From: DATHRK01 sp035465395
GTDB taxonomy: Bacteria > Gemmatimonadota > Gemmatimonadetes > Longimicrobiales > RSA9
Direction of reading: 5' to 3'
NCBI GenBank assembly: GCA_035465395.1
Contig: DATHRK010000016.1
Location: forward strand, 1 to 10,911
Length of the DNA: 10,911 bases
The position numbers and the translations under genes were made by a program. Positions 1 through 5,282 of this stretch are shown one piece after another; the stretch's first letter is position 1, and each line of letters opens with the position of its first letter. The notes under the pieces were generated by a model, which was not told the origin of the DNA, searched no databases, and saw only the letters and a list, made by a program, of their open reading frames with translations.

Positions 1-219
1 CATCTCCGCGTCGGCCGGGGCGTTCTCCACGCTGGCCATGGCGAGCGTGACGCCCGCCTCGATCATCGCCTCTCCCTGCGTCGAAGCCCACGAGCAGAGC
101 TCTGCGCCTTCGGCGTCGGCGCAGCTGCCGTCCGCCTCCACCACGGGCTCGTCCGCGGCGCACGCGGAGAGCACGAAAAGGGCCCCGAGGGCCAGTCCGA
201 CATTGGGCCTGCGACGCAT
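1..219 (-). CDS. Lipoprotein of unknown function, N-terminal part (runs off the left edge)
   Basis: Reading the minus strand from the ATG at 219 gives 73 codons with no stop, continuing past the window edge. The protein starts MRRRPNVGLALGALFVLSAC: an arginine-rich start, a hydrophobic stretch (about residues 7-18) and an LSAC lipobox, so Cys20 should be the lipidated residue after signal peptidase II cleavage. The mature part is acidic and has two further cysteines (Cys33 and Cys43) that could pair outside the cytoplasm. A GGAGG lies 8 bases before the ATG, which supports this start. The gene is divergent from the AraC-type regulator, with about 129 bases between the starts. I do not recognise the family, and most of the gene is probably missing. 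What is seen is the lipoprotein signal; the role is unknown. Confidence 0.72.
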   Translation of the reverse strand, partial: MRRRPNVGLALGALFVLSACAADEPVVEADGSCADAEGAELCSWASTQGEAMIEAGVTLAMASVENAPADAEM

Positions 220-348
220 CTTTGCGCCTCCATGTTGTGGGTAAAAGCGGGTGCCGAAAAGGAGCGTTCGGAGCGCCGCCGCACAAGGGGGCCCGAGGGC
301 GGGCTCGCCGGTGCGGAGCACGAGAACGCATCCCGTGTATGGCCGACC
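220..348. promoter_or_regulatory. Divergent intergenic region between the lipoprotein and AraC-type genes
   Basis: This gap must hold the promoters for both flanking genes. On the minus strand a GGAGG at about 228-232 serves the lipoprotein start, and the sequence TTTTACCCAC just upstream of it (about 238-247) is the most -10-like stretch. No convincing -35/-10 pair is visible on the plus strand, and the regulator start at 349 has no clear Shine-Dalgarno sequence. An in-frame ATG at 232 would extend the regulator by 39 residues and would occupy most of this gap. Confidence 0.4.
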
Positions 349-1146
349 ATGCGAACCCAACAGGCTTCCGCCTGCGGCTGCATCGCGAAGCGCTCGACCT
401 CGCTCTTCGACGTGGGCCTCTACCGGCTGGACGACACCCACGATGGACCCGCGCACGAACACGGGCGCCCGGCGATCGCGTGGGGCGTCACGGGCGCGAT
501 GCAGGTCGTGGGGCGCCAGCGCCGCGACGAGGTCTTCCCGGCGCCCCCGCTCTTCATTCCGGCGGACTACCGGCACAGCGAGCGCGTCCCTTTCGGGGTC
601 GCGATGTGCATTCTGGCGACCCCGCGCTCCGACGACTTCCCCGGACGGTTTCGCGCGGGGATCGGGGTGCTGCGGAACCCGTCGGTTCGCGACACGGGCC
701 GGGCGCTGATGCGGGAGATCGCCGAGGGCGACGACGTGACCGACCTGGCGATCGACGCGGCGCTGCTCGAGGCGCTCGCCGCGCTGACGCGCGCCGGTCG
801 GGCCGAAGCGGCGCGGGCCGCGCGAGCCGACTGGATGCGCCAGGTCGAGGAGCGGCTCGCCGACGAGTTCGCGAACCCGCCGTCGGCCGCGCAGCTCGCG
901 CGCGAGGCCGGGGTGACCCCGGCGCACCTGTCCCGCGCCTTCCGCCGGACGCACGGGGTGTCGGTGCCCCGCTACCTCCGCCGCCTCCGGCTCCAGCGGG
1001 CCGCTGCGCTGCTGGCCGGGACCGATCGCCCGATCTCCGACATCGCGCTCGCGGCCGGCTTCTACGACCAGAGTCACCTCACGCGCGTGTTCCGGCAGGC
1101 GCTCGGCGTGACGCCCGGCGTCTACCGCAGCATGGTCTGGACGTAG
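349..1146 (+). CDS. AraC-family transcriptional regulator
   Basis: A 265-residue DNA-binding regulator. The C-terminal third carries the two helix-turn-helix motifs of the AraC/XylS domain: the first at about residues 178-199 (SAAQLAREAGVTPAHLSRAF) and the second at about 229-250 (ISDIALAAGFYDQSHLTRVF), followed by the typical GVTPGVYR ending. The N-terminal half (about 20-105) has a cupin-like stretch with HEHGRPAIAWG and GAMQVVG, suited to binding a small effector, but the effector cannot be read from the sequence. I chose the ATG at 349 because the 39 residues gained by starting at 232 are arginine-rich and unlike the family. The gene diverges from the lipoprotein gene and converges on the peptidase gene; its targets are unknown, and the divergent lipoprotein is the obvious candidate. 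Confidence 0.9.
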   Translation: MRTQQASACGCIAKRSTSLFDVGLYRLDDTHDGPAHEHGRPAIAWGVTGAMQVVGRQRRDEVFPAPPLFIPADYRHSERVPFGVAMCILATPRSDDFPGRFRAGIGVLRNPSVRDTGRALMREIAEGDDVTDLAIDAALLEALAALTRAGRAEAARAARADWMRQVEERLADEFANPPSAAQLAREAGVTPAHLSRAFRRTHGVSVPRYLRRLRLQRAAALLAGTDRPISDIALAAGFYDQSHLTRVFRQALGVTPGVYRSMVWT

Positions 1147-1151
1147 TCGGC

Positions 1152-1161
1152 CCTTCGAAGG
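1152..1161. terminator. Short palindrome between convergent genes, possible weak bidirectional terminator
   Basis: The 27-base gap between two convergent stop codons holds the perfect 10-base palindrome CCTTCGAAGG, overlapping a GGATCC. A hairpin would be very short and no T-tract follows on either strand, so a role in termination is only a guess. Confidence 0.2.
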
Positions 1162-1173
1162 ATCCGCGGGTAG

Positions 1174-2535
1174 TCAGTCCTTCGCGTTCGCCGGCGCCAT
1201 GCGGGCGAAGACCGCTTCCAGGTACGGATCGCGCCCCCGGACCACGTCCTCCCAGGTGAACGAGGGCGTCACATCGGGCTCCAACGAATCGACCCGTATC
1301 GGGTGGTTGCGAATCGAACCGTGACAGTCGTCCTCCGGGCACCCCGTCCGGTAGTTGTGCCTTTCGCTCGCCGCGAGGACCGGCGTCCCCGTCGGCAGCT
1401 CCGCCGGGCCGCCTTCGGCCCAGAACTCAAGCTCGTCTCCGACTGGTTCCCCCACGATGGTCACGTCCCCCTCGGCGGCCTGCACGAGGTACCCGAGGCT
1501 GGCGATACCGGCGGAGAACGTGCGCCCGGAGGTGATCGCGAACACCGCGCCGTCCTCGCCCACGATCTCCGGAATGCCCTCCATCAGGTCGCGGGTCGTG
1601 TTGAGGTCTCCGCCGATGTTGAAGCGCTGATCCACGATCACGTAGCGCGGCGCGAGCGCGCGCAGCCGCTCGAGCGCGTGCGACGCCTCCGCCGCCATGT
1701 CGGTGGCTCCGCTGAAGTCGACGTTTCCCCGGAACTGGATATAGACGGCGTCGCGATCCGGGAGCGGCACGAACCGGAAGAACGCCTCGGGCTCGCGCAG
1801 GTAGAGCGGCTCGCCGTCCACGCCGCCGGACAGCGCCAACTCCACGTGCCGCGCCGCAGGCAGCAGCGCCCACACGCCGTCCGGTGTCGGCCAGCCGTCG
1901 TAGGTGCCGACCTCCACGCGCTCCCCGCCGTCGAGCGTGAGGGTGACCGCGTCCGACCGCGCCGCCAGGCTGGCCGCGTGCAGCATGGCCGGCGCTTCCA
2001 GAAAGGCCGGCAACGACTCGTCCCTGAAACCGACGCGGCCCGGCGCGTAGCGGCTCCAAGCGTCGCGCAGCGCCTCCAGGTCGTGCCCTTCGATGGCCGC
2101 CACACGGGCCCCGACGAGGCGGTCCCATTCCGGCGCCGCGTCCATCACGCGCAGGCCGTCCCCGGCCACGAAGAAGCGCACGCCCAGCCGCGGGAAGCGA
2201 GCCTGCCAGGAGGCCGGCAGGACCTGCGTGTGGCCGTTCCGCGCGAGGGCCACGATGCGCGCGAGCGCCAGCTCGAACGCGGCGTCGGTCAGCGTCGCCG
2301 CGTGCTCCCGCAGGTCGGCGAGCCCCGCCTCGGCTGCACGGCGTTCGTCCGCGGAAAAGCTCGGATCCGAGCGCGCGATCTCCCTGACGGCCCCGATGGC
2401 GCCCTGCCTGAGGCCGGCCGCTGCGTCCTGCTGCGCCGCCGCGGCCGGCGCGGCGACGCCGAGCGCGCCGAGCGCGGTGAACGCGGTGAACGTTACGAAC
2501 TCGACTGCACTACGAATCGTCCGTCTGCGGCGCAC
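1174..2535 (-). CDS. Secreted S41-family (C-terminal processing/tricorn-like) peptidase homologue
   Basis: A 453-residue protein read from a GTG at 2535. This start is preferred because AGGAG lies 4 bases upstream and it yields a clean signal peptide: RRRR, a hydrophobic stretch (about residues 10-28) and an AAAAQQ cleavage site. An upstream ATG at 2631 would add 32 arginine-rich residues. S41 hallmarks are the NGHTQV segment (about 100-105), a degenerate PDZ-like stretch (about 120-155), YVIVDQRFNIGGD (298-310) and TSGRTFSAG (335-343), where Ser341 is the predicted nucleophile, followed by GEPVGDE (362-368). The lysine normally found in a GKG motif after the nucleophile is absent, so this is not a standard Ser/Lys protease. 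His102 and Glu363 could form a tricorn-like site. Cys399 and Cys404 may form a disulfide. It probably acts in the periplasm on peptides; the substrate is unknown. Confidence 0.85.
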   Translation of the reverse strand: MRRRRTIRSAVEFVTFTAFTALGALGVAAPAAAAQQDAAAGLRQGAIGAVREIARSDPSFSADERRAAEAGLADLREHAATLTDAAFELALARIVALARNGHTQVLPASWQARFPRLGVRFFVAGDGLRVMDAAPEWDRLVGARVAAIEGHDLEALRDAWSRYAPGRVGFRDESLPAFLEAPAMLHAASLAARSDAVTLTLDGGERVEVGTYDGWPTPDGVWALLPAARHVELALSGGVDGEPLYLREPEAFFRFVPLPDRDAVYIQFRGNVDFSGATDMAAEASHALERLRALAPRYVIVDQRFNIGGDLNTTRDLMEGIPEIVGEDGAVFAITSGRTFSAGIASLGYLVQAAEGDVTIVGEPVGDELEFWAEGGPAELPTGTPVLAASERHNYRTGCPEDDCHGSIRNHPIRVDSLEPDVTPSFTWEDVVRGRDPYLEAVFARMAPANAKD

Positions 2536-2789
2536 GGGTCTCCTCTGGCGTACGGTGCGAAGCACGGTCCTCCCGCGGCGTCGTTGCGCGCCGCGGCTCG
2601 AGCGCGGGGTGCCGGTCCCGGCGCGCCCCATCCTCGTCGCCTAGGATGCCGACCCGACCCCTCGGGTTGTACGCACGGCGCCGCCCGTGGGATTCGGGCC
2701 GTCGGCGGGTCTTTGACACGCCCGGACCCGGCGGGGAGATTGGCGATGCGGCGCGGACGGCGCCGCAACACGCCTCGAACGGAGTGACG
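2536..2789. promoter_or_regulatory. Divergent intergenic region between the S41 peptidase and the formate dehydrogenase operon
   Basis: This 254-base region separates two divergent genes and must hold both promoters. Besides the TTGACA-containing promoter candidate listed separately, it holds a dyad with arms CATCCT (2629-2634) and AGGATG (2643-2648) around an 8-base centre, which could be an operator or a small hairpin. The plus strand stays open in the frame of the dehydrogenase gene from 2646, but that upstream stretch encodes nothing resembling NuoE and is treated as non-coding. Confidence 0.45.
2713..2741 (+). promoter_or_regulatory. Candidate sigma70-type promoter for the formate dehydrogenase operon
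   Basis: A perfect -35 consensus TTGACA stands at 2713-2718, and 17 bases later GAGATT (2736-2741) matches the -10 consensus at three of six positions. Transcription would begin near 2748, giving a leader of about 40 bases before the ATG at 2790. The -35 match is striking in such GC-rich DNA; the -10 match is weak. Confidence 0.4.
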
Positions 2790-4502
2790 ATGGGTCGACG
2801 CAATCGCGCCGCAGGGCTCCCGGTCATGCTGCGTCCGGTCCCCAAGGGCCGGCCGACCGAGCCCGCCGCGCTGGCCGAGGTTCGCGCGGCGCTGGGCAAC
2901 GCGCCCCGGCGCCGCGACCTCCTGATCGAGCACCTGCACGTCGTGCAGGGCGCGATCGGCTACCTCACGATCGATCACCTGAACGCGCTCGCCGAGGACA
3001 TGCGCCTCACCCCCGCCGAGGTCTACGAGGTCGCGACGTTCTATCACCACTTCGACATCGTGGCCGACGGCGAGGCGCCGCCGCCGCCGCTGACGGTGCG
3101 CGTCTGCGAGTCGATCGCGTGTGAGATGGCGGGTGCGCACGAGCTGCTGGAGGCGCTCCGGGACGGCCTGGGTGCCGGCGTCCGTGTGCTGCCCGCCCCC
3201 TGCATCGGCCGCTGCGCGGGAGCGCCCGCGGCGCTCGTCGGCACGCGCGCGGTCGACGGCGCTTCGTTCGACGGCGCCTCCGCGACGCTGGACGCGGTGG
3301 CACGCATGGTCGAGGACGGCGACATCGACGCCGTGGTGGAGGACTACGCCGACTACGCGGCCTACCGCGACGCGGGCGGCTACGAGATCCTGCGCGCGTG
3401 CGTCGAGGGCGACCGCGGCTACGAGGACGTGCACGCGGCGATCGAGGCCTCGGGCCTGAGGGGCCTCGGCGGGGCCGGGTTCCCCTCCGCCAGGAAGTGG
3501 ACCTTCGTGCGCGCGGAGCCCGCGCCGCGCCACGTCGCGCTGAACGCCGACGAGGGCGAGCCCGGCACGTTCAAGGACCGCTACTGCATCGAGGCCGATC
3601 CGCACCGCGTGCTCGAGGGCCTGCTGATCGCCGCGTGGGCGGTGGAGGCGGAGACCGTCTGGATCTACCTGCGCGACGAGTACCCCGCGTGCCGCGAGAT
3701 CCTCACCCGCGAGCTGGACGCGCTGCGCGCCGACCCGCCGTGCGCCCTGCCGGAGATCCACCTGCGACGCGGCGCCGGCGCCTACATCTGCGGCGAGGAG
3801 ACGTCCCTGATCGAGTCGATCGAGGGCAAGCGCGGCGAGCCCAGGCTGCGCCCCCCCTTCCCCGCGCAGGTCGGCATCTTCGGCCGGCCCACGCTGGTCC
3901 ACAACGTGGAGACCGTCTACTGGATGCCCGAGATCCTGCGGCGCGGCCCGGAGTGGTACTCCGGCGAGGGCCGCCGCGGGCGCAGCGGGATGCGCTACTT
4001 TTCGGTGAGCGGGAGGGTCGCGCGGCCCGGCGTCTACCTCGCGCCCGCCGGGGTCTCCGCCCGGGAGCTGATCGACGAGTACGCCGGAGGCATGGCGGAG
4101 GGGCACACGTTCTACGCGTTCCTTCCGGGCGGCGCCTCGGGCGGAATCCTGCCCGCCTCGCTCGGCGACGAGCCGCTCGACTTCGACGTCCTCGCCGAGC
4201 ACGGCAGCTTCATCGGCTCGGCGGCGATCGTGATCCTGTCCGACGCCGACAGCGCCGCGGCGGCCGCGCTCAACCTGATCCGCTTCTTCCGCCACGAGTC
4301 CTGCGGCAAGTGCACCCCGTGCCGGGTCGGCACGGCGAAGGCCGCCGGGCTCATGGACGCCGCCCCCGCGGACTGGAACGCAGACCTGCTCGAGGAGCTC
4401 GCGGAGACGATGGCCGACGCGTCGATCTGCGGCCTGGGGCAGGCCGCAGCGAACCCGATCCAGTCGGTGCTGCGCTTCTTCCCGGAGGAGGTCGGCCGAT
4501 GA
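2790..4502 (+). CDS. fdsB: NAD-linked formate dehydrogenase beta subunit, fused NuoE-NuoF (diaphorase)
   Basis: A 570-residue flavoprotein that passes electrons from the catalytic part of the enzyme to NAD+ in the cytoplasm. Residues about 20-185 are a NuoE-like thioredoxin-fold domain with the [2Fe-2S] ligands Cys106, Cys111, Cys138 and Cys142. Residues about 190-570 are NuoF-like: an FMN-binding GLGGAGFPSARKW (225-237), NADEGEPGTFKDR (252-264) and GAGAYICGEETSL (328-340) for FMN/NADH, a SLBB-like segment, and a C-terminal [4Fe-4S] site at Cys505, Cys508, Cys511 and Cys547. All expected ligands are present. The start at 2790 is supported by GGAG five bases upstream. The stop overlaps the next start as ATGA, implying translational coupling. 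The same two domains occur fused in the beta subunit of Methylobacterium extorquens FDH1 but separate in Cupriavidus-type FdsG/FdsB. A hydrogenase HoxF-like role is excluded by the downstream genes. Confidence 0.93.
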   Translation: MGRRNRAAGLPVMLRPVPKGRPTEPAALAEVRAALGNAPRRRDLLIEHLHVVQGAIGYLTIDHLNALAEDMRLTPAEVYEVATFYHHFDIVADGEAPPPPLTVRVCESIACEMAGAHELLEALRDGLGAGVRVLPAPCIGRCAGAPAALVGTRAVDGASFDGASATLDAVARMVEDGDIDAVVEDYADYAAYRDAGGYEILRACVEGDRGYEDVHAAIEASGLRGLGGAGFPSARKWTFVRAEPAPRHVALNADEGEPGTFKDRYCIEADPHRVLEGLLIAAWAVEAETVWIYLRDEYPACREILTRELDALRADPPCALPEIHLRRGAGAYICGEETSLIESIEGKRGEPRLRPPFPAQVGIFGRPTLVHNVETVYWMPEILRRGPEWYSGEGRRGRSGMRYFSVSGRVARPGVYLAPAGVSARELIDEYAGGMAEGHTFYAFLPGGASGGILPASLGDEPLDFDVLAEHGSFIGSAAIVILSDADSAAAAALNLIRFFRHESCGKCTPCRVGTAKAAGLMDAAPADWNADLLEELAETMADASICGLGQAAANPIQSVLRFFPEEVGR

Positions 4503-5230
4503 TCCGCTTCACCCTGGACGGCACCGAGATCACCGCCGCCGAGGGGGAGACCATCCTCTTGGCGGCGCGCCGCGCGGGCGTGCGCATCCCGCACCTCTGC
4601 TACGCCGACGGCATGCGCCCCGACGGCAACTGCCGGGCGTGCGTCGTCGAGGTCGAGGGCGAACGCGTCCTCGCGCCGGCGTGCTGCCGCGAGCCGCGCG
4701 ACGGCCTGGTGGTCAAGGCAGCGAGCGACCGCGCGCTGAGGTCGCAGCGGATGGTGGTCGAGCTGCTGCTGGCGGACGCCCCGAGCGAGGCGTACCGCCG
4801 CGACTCCGAGTTGCGCCTGTGGGCCCGCGAGCTGGGAGTCGAGGGCGCGCGGTTCGAACCGCGACGGCAGCCCGTGCCGGACTACTCGCACCCGGCGATC
4901 GCCGTCCGCCTCGACGCGTGCATCCAGTGCACCCGGTGCGTTCGCGCGTGCCGGGAGGTCCAGGTGAACGACGTCATCGGCTACGCGGGGCGGGGCGACC
5001 AGGCGCGCATCGTCTTCGACACCGAGCTGCCCATGGGCGAGTCGACCTGCGTCGCCTGCGGCGAGTGCGTGCAGGCGTGCCCCACGGGGGCGCTCATGCC
5101 GGCCGGGCTGGAGACGGAGGACACGCCGCCGGTGGACGCGGCGCGGCAGGGCAAGTGGTACGGGCCGCACCGCGTCGAGCTGCGTCCCGGCGACGGCGCG
5201 AACGGAGCCGGCGGGCACGCCGGATCATGA
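4499..5230 (+). CDS. Stand-alone iron-sulfur subunit of formate dehydrogenase (N-terminal part of the alpha subunit, NuoG/HoxU-like)
   Basis: A 243-residue electron-transfer protein. Residues 1-75 are a plant-ferredoxin-like [2Fe-2S] domain with Cys34, Cys45, Cys48 and Cys62 (Cys63 is adjacent). Residues about 135-200 hold two [4Fe-4S] motifs: CIQCTRCVRAC (Cys141, 144, 147, 151) and CVACGECVQAC (Cys184, 187, 190, 194). There is no cysteine between 63 and 141, so the His-Cys cluster of NuoG-type proteins is absent, as I recall for FDH1-type alpha subunits. The match to the family runs up to TGALMPA (196-202); after it comes a 41-residue Gly/Pro/acid-rich tail that ends in TGA. In most relatives this part is fused to the molybdopterin domain; here that domain starts 52 bases downstream in another frame. 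The start overlaps the previous stop (ATGA). It wires the catalytic subunit to the diaphorase. Confidence 0.9.
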   Translation: MIRFTLDGTEITAAEGETILLAARRAGVRIPHLCYADGMRPDGNCRACVVEVEGERVLAPACCREPRDGLVVKAASDRALRSQRMVVELLLADAPSEAYRRDSELRLWARELGVEGARFEPRRQPVPDYSHPAIAVRLDACIQCTRCVRACREVQVNDVIGYAGRGDQARIVFDTELPMGESTCVACGECVQACPTGALMPAGLETEDTPPVDAARQGKWYGPHRVELRPGDGANGAGGHAGS

Positions 5231-5282
5231 CCCGGCGGCGGCCGCCGTCGGGCGACGGACGAACGGAACGGACGGGGCAGCC

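Noticed and set aside
1303..2787. A 494-residue open frame on the plus strand opposite the S41 peptidase
   Set aside because: The minus-strand frame has a signal peptide and S41 motifs; the plus-strand frame is Arg-rich and has none.
2493..4295. A 600-residue open frame on the minus strand opposite the NuoE-NuoF fusion
   Set aside because: It is antisense to a gene with complete Fe-S and FMN motifs and has shadow-like composition without domains.
2790..5230. Diaphorase part of a bidirectional NiFe hydrogenase (HoxFU) or of respiratory complex I
   Set aside because: No hydrogenase or other nuo genes follow; the next gene is a formate dehydrogenase catalytic subunit with the Cys-His motif.
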